DNA of 33,625 nt from Candidatus Methanomethylophilus sp. UBA78 (GTDB lineage: Archaea > Thermoplasmatota > Thermoplasmata > Methanomassiliicoccales > Methanomethylophilaceae). Positions 7,717-15,701 of the stretch are shown here, piece by piece. Position 1 is the stretch's first letter, and every line of letters starts with the position of its first letter. The stretch spans positions 3,412 to 37,036 of the forward strand of contig DARY01000028.1 in assembly GCA_002503545.1 (NCBI GenBank), written 5' to 3'. Both the position numbers and the translations under genes were made by a program. The notes under the pieces were generated by a model. It was given only the letters and a program-made list of their open reading frames with translations, had not been told where the DNA came from and searched no databases.

Positions 7717-9528
7717 ATGGACCAGAAAATCATAGACGTCAAGAATTGTATCGTGAAATACAAGGTGAACGAGGTCGCCGCCACCGTCAAGTCGGCTCTC
7801 GACGCCGGTCTGGATCCCCAGGAGATCCTCAACGGCGGAATGATCTCCGGCATGGCCGAGATCGGAGAGGGGTTCAAGAACAACACCATCTTCATGCCCC
7901 ACATGCTCATGGCCGCCAAGACCATGCAGCTGGGACTCGCCGTCCTCAAGCCGTCCCTCAAGGGAGACTCCAGCTCCGGTTTCGAAGGGAAGGCGGTCGT
8001 CGGTTCGGTCCTCGGGGATGTCCACGACATCGGGAAGAACCTCGTCGTCGTCATGCTGGAGGGATCCGGCATGGAGGTCGTCGACCTGGGAGCCGATGTT
8101 TCCACCGAAGACTTCGTGAAAGCGCTCGACGCGAACCCCGACGTCAAGATCCTCGCATGCTCCTCCTCCATGACCCCCACCAGGGAGAGCCTCAGGAGCA
8201 CCGTCACGGCCGTGAAGAAGGAGGAGAGGTTCAGGGACGTCGCCGTCTTCGTCGGCGGCGCCACGATGGACCAGAAGTACTCGGACGAGATCGGTGCGGA
8301 CGTGTACACCCGCGACGCCGCGACGGCGGCCAAGAGGGCGAAGCAGTTCCTCGGCGGAGCAGGCATCGCCGTCGTCAGCGGCGAGTCCCGCAAGGAGGCG
8401 TACGCGGATGCGGTCCCCGCCGAACAGGAGACCGCACAGGAGAAGGCCGCCCTCAGGGAGATCCACTCCCTGCCTCCCAAGATCAGGGAGGTCAGGGCCG
8501 CAGGCGGTTACAGCAAACCCGCCATGACCCAGTACGAAAACGTGCTCGAGATGGTCAGGAACCACGACGAGGCGGTCACGGACGCGTTCGTCAACCAGTA
8601 CTTCTTCGAGATCCCCTTCGATCCCGTGCTCTGCAGGTCCAGGAACGTCCCCGAGGAACTGTTCGACCCCCAGCCCGAGTTCAGGGACGCCTGGGGAGTC
8701 ACTCATTCCAACCCCAAGGGCTCCGCCGGGTCCCACCCCAAGGAGGACGAGAACCTCAGGGTCATCCGCGACATCACCAAGTGGAGGGAGCAGGTCAGAG
8801 GCCAGCCCTCCCTCGAGTTCACCGAGGAGGAATGGGCCATGTCCGACAAGATGGTGGAGGAGATTCGTGCCAAGGGCAAACCCGTCGCCATATGGTTCGC
8901 CCCCGGACTCTTCGAGAGGACCCACTTCCTGCTCGGGATGAACGCCGCCCTCACCGCGTACTACGAGCACCCCGAGGAGATGCATGAGCTCATCGACTGG
9001 ATCGTCGACTGGGAGATCAGGGCGATGGACCTGCTCTACGCGAGGTACAAGCCCGAGGTCCTCTTCCACCACGACGACTGGGGATCCGCCATCAACTCCT
9101 TCCTCGACCCCGCCACCCACAGGGCGTTCTTCCTCGAGCCCTACAAGAGGATCTACAGCCACTGGAAGGAGCTCGGAGGACAGATCGTGGTCCACCACTC
9201 CGACTCCTACGCCGCCAACCTCGTGCCGGTCATGATCGACGCCGGGGTGGACATATGGCAGGGCCCCGTCAGCGCCAACAACATCCCCGAGCTCATCGAT
9301 ATGTACGGTGACAGGATCGCCTTCATGGGCGGACTCGACAACTCGGAGATCGACTACCCCGGGAAGACCCAGGAGGAGGTCGAGGCCTACGTCAGGCAGA
9401 AGATCGGGCAGAACGGCAGCCGCAGCTACATGCCCTGCCTCTGCAGAGGGCTCTACCAGTCCATCGTCCCCGAGATCTACGGCATGGTCTCCCAGGCCAT
9501 CGACAAGATATCCAAGGAGACCTTCTGA
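7717..9528 (+). CDS. Corrinoid protein fused to UroD/MtaA-like methyltransferase
   Basis: The 603-residue protein joins two parts normally made separately in methylotrophic methanogens. Residues 1-90 form the helical cap and about 90-215 the B12-binding Rossmann domain; the cobalt-ligand motif DxHxxG is D101-V-H103-D-I-G106. After a linker, residues from about 270 to the end form a uroporphyrinogen-decarboxylase-like methyltransferase domain as in MtaA, MtbA and MtsA. The same order is known in MtsD/F/H methylsulfide proteins of Methanosarcina, so demethylation of a methylated compound with transfer toward coenzyme M is likely. MtaA/MtbA bind zinc with HxC and a later Cys; here the first site reads VVHHSDSYAA, with Asp in place of Cys, while MPCLCRG keeps cysteines near the C-terminus. 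The substrate is therefore uncertain. An MFS transporter follows 9 bases later. Confidence 0.85.
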   Translation: MDQKIIDVKNCIVKYKVNEVAATVKSALDAGLDPQEILNGGMISGMAEIGEGFKNNTIFMPHMLMAAKTMQLGLAVLKPSLKGDSSSGFEGKAVVGSVLGDVHDIGKNLVVVMLEGSGMEVVDLGADVSTEDFVKALDANPDVKILACSSSMTPTRESLRSTVTAVKKEERFRDVAVFVGGATMDQKYSDEIGADVYTRDAATAAKRAKQFLGGAGIAVVSGESRKEAYADAVPAEQETAQEKAALREIHSLPPKIREVRAAGGYSKPAMTQYENVLEMVRNHDEAVTDAFVNQYFFEIPFDPVLCRSRNVPEELFDPQPEFRDAWGVTHSNPKGSAGSHPKEDENLRVIRDITKWREQVRGQPSLEFTEEEWAMSDKMVEEIRAKGKPVAIWFAPGLFERTHFLLGMNAALTAYYEHPEEMHELIDWIVDWEIRAMDLLYARYKPEVLFHHDDWGSAINSFLDPATHRAFFLEPYKRIYSHWKELGGQIVVHHSDSYAANLVPVMIDAGVDIWQGPVSANNIPELIDMYGDRIAFMGGLDNSEIDYPGKTQEEVEAYVRQKIGQNGSRSYMPCLCRGLYQSIVPEIYGMVSQAIDKISKETF

Positions 9529-9537
9529 GGGGAACAC

Positions 9538-10692
9538 ATGGGCGCGTACACCGGCGGCAACGTCAAAAGCACGGGGTTCCTTGCAATCCTGACGCTTTAC
9601 TTCTTCTCCATGGGATTCTCCTTGGTAACACCCGGCATGGCCAAGTTCGCTGAGGCGTTCCCCGACCGGGAGTACGCGCTCATAAACTCCCTGCCGACCC
9701 TCTTCATCGGCCTCGCCGGCCTGATGCTGGGGCCCCTCGCCGGGAGGCGGATGAAGTTCCGCACCCTGGCGGTGCTGGGTTCGACCCTGGCCATGGTAGC
9801 GGGGGTCGGACCCGCGTTCACCTCCGATTTCGCGGCTATCCTCGTCTGCCGCATGGTCTTCGGATTCGGACTCGGTCTGCTGATCCCCATGGCCAACGCC
9901 CTGGTGAACGGCAACTACGAGGGCGACCGGCGCGCCGGGCTCCTCGGCCTGGGGAGCCTGGTGTTCAACGCCGGAGGCATAATCATCCAGTTCATCGGGG
10001 GTCTTTTGGCCGACATGGGCTGGCAGATGACGTTCTACGGGTACTTCCTGTACGCGGCGGCCATCGCCATGTCCCCGTTCATCCCCGAGGCCAGGATCGC
10101 CGAGGCCGGGACGGGGGGACCGCTGGACAGGAGGATATGGGCCATCGTCGTACTGTTCGCGGTCTACGGCATGATGCAGTTCTCCGTTATGCAGAACACC
10201 GCCGAACTGTTCGAGGCCAGGGACGCGGGAGGGGCGACCGTGGCCGGATTGGTCCTCTCCCTGTTCACCGTGGCCGGATGCATCGGCGGGATGTCCTTCG
10301 GCATCCTCAGGCACAGGTTCCCGCGCGCCGTGTTCCCGCTGCTCTGGACCCTCAGCTGCTCCGGGCTGGCCCTGGTGGCGGCCTTCGAGACCGGCACGGT
10401 CATGACCGCGGGGATGTTCCTCTCCGGAATCGGTTTCGGACTGATCATCCCCTCCCTCATCGACTGGACGGGTTCCATATGCACCGCGGCGATGCTCTCC
10501 GTCGGGACGGCCGTGGTCACCTCCTCCATGTACTTCGGGAACTTCCTCTCCATCGCATGGAAGCAGGTGCTCGATGCCCTCTTCGGGGAGTACATGGTGT
10601 CCAACATCTGGATCTTCGTCGTGTTCTCCGCCGTCATGGCGGTCTTCTTCGTCCTCTACAACCCGTACGGGGCCGGCCGCGGTCCGGAATGA
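9538..10692 (+). CDS. MFS transporter, coupled to the methyltransferase
   Basis: The 384-residue protein is a major facilitator with about 12 membrane helices. The first helix begins at STGFLAILTLYFF, and the short basic loop LAGRRMKFRTLA after helix 2 is the MFS motif A region. It begins 9 bases after the stop of the corrinoid methyltransferase fusion, with GAGGGG as ribosome-binding site overlapping that stop, so the two are almost certainly co-transcribed. This suggests import of the methylated substrate or export of the demethylated product. The substrate itself cannot be read from the sequence. Confidence 0.85.
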   Translation: MGAYTGGNVKSTGFLAILTLYFFSMGFSLVTPGMAKFAEAFPDREYALINSLPTLFIGLAGLMLGPLAGRRMKFRTLAVLGSTLAMVAGVGPAFTSDFAAILVCRMVFGFGLGLLIPMANALVNGNYEGDRRAGLLGLGSLVFNAGGIIIQFIGGLLADMGWQMTFYGYFLYAAAIAMSPFIPEARIAEAGTGGPLDRRIWAIVVLFAVYGMMQFSVMQNTAELFEARDAGGATVAGLVLSLFTVAGCIGGMSFGILRHRFPRAVFPLLWTLSCSGLALVAAFETGTVMTAGMFLSGIGFGLIIPSLIDWTGSICTAAMLSVGTAVVTSSMYFGNFLSIAWKQVLDALFGEYMVSNIWIFVVFSAVMAVFFVLYNPYGAGRGPE

Positions 10693-10745
10693 GACCTCTT
10701 CCTCCAAACCTTTTTCCGAATCGGAGACATACTTACGGTGAGAGC

Positions 10746-11366
10746 ATGGACATCGCGGAGATAGTCAGGAGAACCGCCGAGACCCACGGCGTCTCCAATC
10801 TGACCCTGGCGGAGGAGTTCGCCCTCCTCCCTGGCGACCTGCAGGTCAGCGGCGAGGTCCGCAGGATGTGCGAGCAGAACCTCTGCGGGAAATACGGCAG
10901 GAACTGGGCCTGCCCTCCCAATGCGCCTCCCTGCGAGACCTGCAGGATGCTGCTCGGCGGGTACTCGCACACGGTCCTGATCCGCACCACCTACGCGCGC
11001 AGCGGCCCGTTCGACATGGACGAGATGGAGGGCAGCGGACGCAGGCACAACGAGTTCACGAGACAGGTCCGCGACGCGCTCGCCGGGAACGGCATAGTCG
11101 GATGCAAGGTCCTCGCCGCCGGCGGATGCAGCTACTGCGGCGAATGCTCCTGCCCCGGCAGCCCCTGCCGCTTCCCTTCGGAGCGCATGTTCTCCATAGA
11201 GGCCTACGGCATAGACATCACATCCTTCCTCCTGAAGCACGGCATCCCCGCCCGTTCCGGCAGCGGGGAGCAGTCCTTCTTCTCCATGGTGCTCTACCGA
11301 GGTGCGGACCCCGCGCCGCGGGGGCCCGAACGCATCCGGATGCGTCCCGTCTTCGAGAAACCATAA
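10746..11366 (+). CDS. DUF2284 cysteine-rich metal-binding protein
   Basis: This 206-residue protein belongs to the DUF2284 group, described only as predicted metal-binding. Cysteines cluster in two places: CEQNLCGKYGRNWACPPNAP with CETC about residues 41-65, and GGCSYCGECSCPGSPC about residues 130-145. The second cluster could hold an Fe-S centre. The function is unknown. I chose the ATG at 10746, preceded by GGTGAG. It lies 53 bases behind the MFS gene and may be on the same transcript, which would link it to corrinoid methyl transfer; this is only a positional argument. Its TAA stop overlaps the TATA box of the next gene. Confidence 0.8.
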   Translation: MDIAEIVRRTAETHGVSNLTLAEEFALLPGDLQVSGEVRRMCEQNLCGKYGRNWACPPNAPPCETCRMLLGGYSHTVLIRTTYARSGPFDMDEMEGSGRRHNEFTRQVRDALAGNGIVGCKVLAAGGCSYCGECSCPGSPCRFPSERMFSIEAYGIDITSFLLKHGIPARSGSGEQSFFSMVLYRGADPAPRGPERIRMRPVFEKP

Positions 11367-11369
11367 AAA
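11363..11369 (+). promoter_or_regulatory. TATA box of LRR gene 1
   Basis: ATAAAAA is centred 26 bases before the ATG at 11392, giving a leaderless mRNA. It overlaps the TAA stop of the DUF2284 gene. The same box and spacing recur before the second LRR gene. Confidence 0.55.
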
Positions 11370-11391
11370 CGCCTTTTGCAATCCCTCCGGC

Positions 11392-12561
11392 ATGTCTTAC
11401 GAATCGGCTGAACGGAGGAGGGACGGTCTCCGTCCCTCCGGCAAGGTGCTGACGGCTCTGGCCGCTGCCGCCCTTCTGACCGTCGGGTGTCTTGTTTCCC
11501 TGGGCGAGACCGATGGATCCGATGCCGACCCCGTCGCCGACGGCGGGATATTGTACCGCATCTATGCCGGGGAAGCCACTGCGTACACGTATTACGGTTC
11601 CCCCGTATCGCTGTCGATCCTCCCCTCCGTGACTTGCTGTGATACGGTGTATGCGGTCACCTCCATCGGATACAACGCGTTCTCCGGATGCACCTCCCTC
11701 ACATCGGTGGATATCCCCGATTCGGTCACCTCCGTCGAAAGCTCCGCGTTCGAAGGATGCACCTCCCTCACATCGGTGGATATCCCCGATTCCGTCACAG
11801 GCATCGGAAACTTTGCGTTCTCCGGATGCACATCCCTGGAATCCATCAACGTCGATGGGGACAATACCGTATATTCTTCCGAGGACGGCGTCCTCTTCGA
11901 CAAGACGAAGACGGAACTGATCCAGTACCCATCGGGGAAGACGGACCCGTCGTACACCATACCCTCTTCCGTCGAGTCCATCAGATCCTATGCGTTCTCC
12001 GGATGCGCCTTCCTGACGTCCGTGACAATCCCGGATTCCGTCACCCTCATCGGATGGAGCGCATTCTCCGGATGCACCTCCCTGGAATCGGCGACCGTCC
12101 CCGGCTCCGTCACCGTCGTCAGAGACAATATGTTCAGAGGATGCACCTCCCTGGAATCCGTGACCCTGTCCGACGGGGTCAAGCGGATCGGAACCGGCGT
12201 GTTCGAAGGATGCACCTCCCTGGAATCGGTGACCATCCCGGGCGGAAACGGGGTTTCCGTGAGGAGGGAGGCGTTCATCGACTGCACCTCGCTGGAGACC
12301 ATCCGCATAACCGGGGGCACCGACGTCGTCTTCGAAGAGTCCTCGATAGTGTTCACGGACGGTGCCGAGCACACCGTCTACGTTGCGGCTCCGGAGGGTT
12401 TCGTCATCCCCGATTACGCCGTATACGGAAACGTGAAGATAATCTACGGCGAGAAGCCTTCCGGTTCGGACGGGTTCCCGGCCGTGCCCGCCGCCGTCGG
12501 TGTGATCGCGATGCTGATGCTGGTCGGGGAAGCGGCCGCCGTCAGGAGAGGGCGGAACTGA
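11392..12561 (+). CDS. BspA-type leucine-rich repeat surface protein 1
   Basis: The 389-residue protein starts with a basic segment and a hydrophobic signal/anchor helix (VLTALAAAALLTVGCLVSL). It then carries about nine LRR_5 (BspA) repeats of the form GCTSLESVTIPDSVTSIG. One irregular insert near residues 155-185 (SINVDGDNTVYSSEDGVLFD) is the typical BspA spacer. The C-terminus has a membrane helix followed by RRGRN, so the protein is probably anchored with the repeats outside the cell. BspA-like proteins in gut microbes bind host or microbial surfaces; a role in adhesion is inferred. It is a close paralogue of the larger gene that follows: both begin MSYES and share their C-terminal region. 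Confidence 0.9.
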   Translation: MSYESAERRRDGLRPSGKVLTALAAAALLTVGCLVSLGETDGSDADPVADGGILYRIYAGEATAYTYYGSPVSLSILPSVTCCDTVYAVTSIGYNAFSGCTSLTSVDIPDSVTSVESSAFEGCTSLTSVDIPDSVTGIGNFAFSGCTSLESINVDGDNTVYSSEDGVLFDKTKTELIQYPSGKTDPSYTIPSSVESIRSYAFSGCAFLTSVTIPDSVTLIGWSAFSGCTSLESATVPGSVTVVRDNMFRGCTSLESVTLSDGVKRIGTGVFEGCTSLESVTIPGGNGVSVRREAFIDCTSLETIRITGGTDVVFEESSIVFTDGAEHTVYVAAPEGFVIPDYAVYGNVKIIYGEKPSGSDGFPAVPAAVGVIAMLMLVGEAAAVRRGRN

Positions 12562-12571
12562 AAATCTTCAT

Positions 12572-12600
12572 CGGGGATCCGGCATGGCCGCCGGACCCCG
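12572..12600 (+). terminator. Hairpin after LRR gene 1
   Basis: A GC-rich stem of CGGGGATCCGG against CCGGACCCCG with loop CATGGCCG lies 10 bases after the stop. It is the reverse complement, with one mismatch in 29, of the hairpin after LRR gene 2. The rest of the gap to 12797 holds no gene that I can see. Confidence 0.55.
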
Positions 12601-12767
12601 ACGTCTTTGCAGTATCGAAACCGAATGCGCGAAGCTTTGATCCGCATCGGTTCCCGCAGGGCCCGTACGGCGTTTACCGCAACCTTTCGGATCCAGGCTG
12701 CAGATTTTCACTCGCCGTATTGCCGTCCGGTCGGTCCCCGTGACGGCGGGAGGCATCTGTACAAATC

Positions 12768-12775
12768 AATAAAAA
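12768..12775 (+). promoter_or_regulatory. TATA box of LRR gene 2
   Basis: AATAAAAA is centred 26 bases before the ATG at 12798, matching the promoter of LRR gene 1. The following bases up to the ATG are also partly conserved between the two genes, which suggests shared control or recent duplication including the promoter. Confidence 0.55.
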
Positions 12776-12797
12776 TGACAAACGCAATTCTCCTGAC

Positions 12798-15311
12798 ATG
12801 TCTTATGAATCGGTTAAACGGGGCGGGGACGGCAGTCTCCGCCCTCGCTCCTCCGGTAAGATGCTGGCCGCCCTGGCCATCGCCTCTGTTCTGGCAGTCG
12901 GATGCTTTGTCTTCCTGGATGTATCGGACGGATCCGATGCGGAAACCGTCACCATCGATAGGGTAAGGTACAATATCGATGCCGGTAACGCCACGGCCTC
13001 CGTGACCGGGTACGACGGTCTTCCCGTAACGCTGTCGATCCCCTCGTCCGTGACCTATAACGATAAGGAGTATGCGGTCACCTCCATCGGAAACAATGTG
13101 TTCTCCTGGCGCACCTCCCTGACATCCGTGACCATCCCCGACTCCGTCACCTCTATAGGAGACTATGCGTTCTACGGATGCACCTCCCTGAAATCCATCG
13201 ATGTCGATGAGGACAACGCCAAATACTCCTCCGAGGGCGGCGTCCTCTTCGATCACGATAAGAAAGAACTGATCCAGTATCCCGCAGGGAAGAAAGACTC
13301 AACATACTCCGTCCCCGTCTCCGTCGTGTCCATCGGAGACGGTGCGTTCTCTGAATGCGCCTCCCTGACATCCGTGACCGTCCCCGACTCCGTCACCTCC
13401 ATCGGAAGCTACGCGTTCTCTGGATGCACCTCCCTGACATCCGTGACCGTCCCCGAGAAGGTCACCTCCATCATGAACTTTACATTCTCCAGATGCACCT
13501 CCCTGACATCCGTGACGTTCGGCAACTCCGTCGAGTCCATCGGAAGCTACGCGTTCTCCAGATGCACTTCCTTGGCCTCTATCACCATCCCCGAGAAGGT
13601 CACCTCCATCGGAGACTCTGCGTTCTACGGATGCACCTCCCTGGAATCCATAGAGGTCGATAAAGACAACACCGCATACTCCTCCGAGGGCGGAGTCCTC
13701 TTCAATTACGGTAAGACTGAACTGATTATGTGTCCCGAAGGGAAGGGGGGCTCACCGTACACCGTGCCCGTTTCCGTCACCTTCATCAGAGACTCTGCGT
13801 TCTCCGGATGCACCTCCCTGGAATCCGTGACCATCTCCGAGGGGGTTACCTCCATAGGAAGCTATGCGTTCTACGGATGCACCTCCCTGGAATCCGTCAC
13901 CATCCCCGAGAAGGTCACCTCCATCAAATACGGCACGTTCTCCGGATGCACCTCCCTGGCCTCCGTGACAATCGGCAGTTCCGTCGCCTCCATCGGAGAC
14001 GGTGCGTTCTCCGAATGCACTTCCCTGACATCTGTGACCATCCCCGAGAAGGTCACCTCCATCGAATACAGTGCGTTCTCCGGATGCACCTCCTTGGAAT
14101 CCATCGAGGTCGATGAAGACAACATCACATACTCCTCCGAGGGCGGCGTCCTCTTCGATCACGATAAGAAAGAACTGATCCAGTATCCCGCAGGGAAGAG
14201 GGAATCGTCATACCTCATACCCAGTTTCGTCATGTACGTCGGAAACGGTGCGTTCTACGGATGCACCTCCTTGGAATCCGTCACCATCCCCGAGAATGTT
14301 AAGTCCATCGGATGGTCTGCGTTCTCCGGATGCACCTCCCTGGAATCCGTGACCATCCCCGAGAATGTCGCCTCCATCAAATACGGCGCGTTCTCCGGAT
14401 GCACCTCCCTGGCCTCGGTGACAATCGGCAGTTCTGTCGCAGAAATCGGAGACCGTGCATTCGAGGGATGCACCTCTCTGAAATCTGTGACCATCCCCGA
14501 GAAGGTCACCTCCATCGGAGACTCTGCGTTCTACGGATGCACCTCCCTGGAATCCATCGAGGTCGATGAAGACAACACCGCATACTCCTCCGAGGGCGGA
14601 GTCCTCTTCGACTATTATAAGAAAGAACTGATCCAGTATCCCGCAGGGAAGGGGGGCTCACCGTACACCGTCCCCGTCTCCGTCGAGTCCATCGGAGACG
14701 GTGCGTTTTCTGAATGCGCCTCCCTGAAATCCGTGACCATCCCCAGTTCCGTCACCTACATAGGAGAGTACGCGTTCTATGGATGCACCTCTCTGGAATC
14801 CATCGAGGTCGAGGAGGGTAACACCGCATACTCCTCCGAGGGCGGAGTCCTTTTCGATCACGATAAGAAGGAGCTGATGCAGTATCCCGCAGGTAAGAGT
14901 GATTCGTCATATACCGTCCCGGATTCCGTCACCTCCATCGGATCCTATGCGTTCTCCGGATGCGCCTCCCTGACCTCCGTGACCATCCCGGGCGGAAACG
15001 GGATTTCCGTGAGGGAAAGGGCGTTTTTCGACTGCACCTCGTTGGAGACCATCCGCATAACCGGAGGCACTTCTGTCATCTTCAATTGGTCCTCGATAGT
15101 GTTCACGGACGGTGCCGAGCACACCATCCGCCTCGCGGTCCCGAAGGGGTTCGTCATCCCCGACGACGCCATATATGGGAAAGCGAAGATGGTCTACGAC
15201 GAGGATTCCTCCGATTCGGACGGATTCCCGATCGTGTACGCCGCCGTCGGCATCGTTGCAGTCCTGGCACTCATCGGATGTGCGGTCATCTTCAGGAGAA
15301 GGCACGTCTGA
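12798..15311 (+). CDS. BspA-type leucine-rich repeat surface protein 2
   Basis: The 837-residue protein has the same plan as its upstream paralogue but is twice as long. A basic N-terminus beginning MSYES leads into a signal/anchor helix (MLAALAIASVLAVGCFVFL). About 21 LRR_5 units with the consensus GCTSLESVTIPEKVTSIG follow. They are interrupted five times by the spacer module (VDEDNTAYSSEGGVLFD, then KELIQYPAGK). A C-terminal helix (YAAVGIVAVLALIGCAVIF) ends in RRRHV. It is probably surface-anchored. The repeat blocks are very similar at DNA level, including an exact 70-bp duplication, so repeat number may vary in frame between strains. Adhesion is the inferred role. Confidence 0.92.
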   Translation: MSYESVKRGGDGSLRPRSSGKMLAALAIASVLAVGCFVFLDVSDGSDAETVTIDRVRYNIDAGNATASVTGYDGLPVTLSIPSSVTYNDKEYAVTSIGNNVFSWRTSLTSVTIPDSVTSIGDYAFYGCTSLKSIDVDEDNAKYSSEGGVLFDHDKKELIQYPAGKKDSTYSVPVSVVSIGDGAFSECASLTSVTVPDSVTSIGSYAFSGCTSLTSVTVPEKVTSIMNFTFSRCTSLTSVTFGNSVESIGSYAFSRCTSLASITIPEKVTSIGDSAFYGCTSLESIEVDKDNTAYSSEGGVLFNYGKTELIMCPEGKGGSPYTVPVSVTFIRDSAFSGCTSLESVTISEGVTSIGSYAFYGCTSLESVTIPEKVTSIKYGTFSGCTSLASVTIGSSVASIGDGAFSECTSLTSVTIPEKVTSIEYSAFSGCTSLESIEVDEDNITYSSEGGVLFDHDKKELIQYPAGKRESSYLIPSFVMYVGNGAFYGCTSLESVTIPENVKSIGWSAFSGCTSLESVTIPENVASIKYGAFSGCTSLASVTIGSSVAEIGDRAFEGCTSLKSVTIPEKVTSIGDSAFYGCTSLESIEVDEDNTAYSSEGGVLFDYYKKELIQYPAGKGGSPYTVPVSVESIGDGAFSECASLKSVTIPSSVTYIGEYAFYGCTSLESIEVEEGNTAYSSEGGVLFDHDKKELMQYPAGKSDSSYTVPDSVTSIGSYAFSGCASLTSVTIPGGNGISVRERAFFDCTSLETIRITGGTSVIFNWSSIVFTDGAEHTIRLAVPKGFVIPDDAIYGKAKMVYDEDSSDSDGFPIVYAAVGIVAVLALIGCAVIFRRRHV
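13223..13292 (+). repeat. 70-bp exact direct repeat, copy 1
   Basis: This stretch encodes part of the spacer module of LRR protein 2 and is identical to 14129-14198. The copies are 906 bases apart, exactly 302 codons, so recombination between them would delete or add repeats without breaking the frame. Confidence 0.85.
14129..14198 (+). repeat. 70-bp exact direct repeat, copy 2
   Basis: This is the second copy of the repeat at 13223-13292, in the same reading frame of LRR protein 2. Further, less exact copies of the module lie near 13680, 14580 and 14830. Confidence 0.85.
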
Positions 15312-15321
15312 AAAACCCCAT

Positions 15322-15350
15322 CGGGGTCCGGCGGCCATGCCGGGTCCCCG
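15322..15350 (+). terminator. Hairpin after LRR gene 2
   Basis: The stem CGGGGTCCGG against CCGGGTCCCCG with loop CGGCCATG begins 11 bases after the stop and is followed by AAAAACCTCTT. It is an inverted copy of the hairpin at 12572-12600. Confidence 0.55.
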
Positions 15351-15421
15351 AAAAACCTCTTCCCCGACCGTTTCTGTTCCTTATCGTCATCGGATCTCCG
15401 ACGGACGTACGGTAAAATCAG

Positions 15422-15464
15422 AAAAACGGCCGGAATCCCGGAGGGATCCGAAGGACCTCGGCCG
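15422..15464 (-). terminator. Intrinsic terminator of the small minus-strand gene
   Basis: Read on the minus strand, a CGGCCG...CGGCCG stem (15459-15464 and 15427-15432) encloses an inner ATCCC/GGGAT hairpin and ends directly in five T residues (15426-15422). This is a good end point for a transcript starting near 15595. Confidence 0.55.
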
Positions 15465-15526
15465 CACGAAAAGGTTTGCGGGGCTCGGATGTCGGTTCGG
15501 GCCTCGGGGAGCGAGACCCCGGAGGG

Positions 15527-15595
15527 TCACTCCTTCTTCTCTTCCTTGGCGTCGGTCTTGGCGGCCTTCGTCTTCTTGCCGGTTTTGCACAGCAT
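15527..15595 (-). CDS. Small lysine-rich protein (22 aa), leaderless
   Basis: A 22-residue frame reads MLCKTGKKTKAAKTDAKEE followed by KKE. It is very rich in lysine and carries one cysteine. The codons are the GC-ending ones favoured by neighbouring genes. A TATA box (15618-15623) is centred 25 bases before the ATG, so transcription should begin at the start codon, and an intrinsic terminator follows about 65 bases after the stop. Promoter, frame and terminator together argue for a real transcription unit. The product might bind nucleic acid or act as a basic peptide; I do not recognise it. Alternatively the unit, about 170 bases long, could be a non-coding RNA. Confidence 0.4.
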   Translation of the reverse strand: MLCKTGKKTKAAKTDAKEEKKE

Positions 15596-15617
15596 GAACG
15601 GTGAATCAGGCAGCGTG

Positions 15618-15623
15618 TATATA
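15618..15623 (-). promoter_or_regulatory. TATA box of the small lysine-rich gene
   Basis: The sequence TATATA is flanked by GC-rich DNA and is centred 25 bases from the minus-strand ATG at 15595, the spacing expected for an archaeal leaderless mRNA. Confidence 0.5.
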
Positions 15624-15672
15624 CGGACCGCACACCTACCCGTTAATGCGCAACTCGGTTAATCCATACCAC

Positions 15673-15680
15673 TTTAAATA
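15673..15680 (+). promoter_or_regulatory. TATA box of Sel1 gene 1
   Basis: TTTAAATA is centred 25 bases before the ATG at 15702, giving a leaderless mRNA. Confidence 0.65.
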
Positions 15681-15701
15681 CTCCGTATCGATGGAAGTCG
15701 C

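Noticed and set aside
7657..10707. 1016-codon minus-strand frame opposite the corrinoid fusion and MFS genes
   Set aside because: It spans two clearly real + strand genes and encodes a low-complexity Gly/Val/Asp/His/Glu-rich product with no motifs; it is an antisense shadow.
13355..14569. Short His/Arg/Leu-rich frames inside LRR gene 2 resembling repeated proteins
   Set aside because: They are other reading frames of the LRR repeats and repeat only because the underlying DNA does.
12798..15311. CRISPR-like periodic repeats
   Set aside because: The repeats are coding LRR units of about 23 codons with no unique spacers of constant length.
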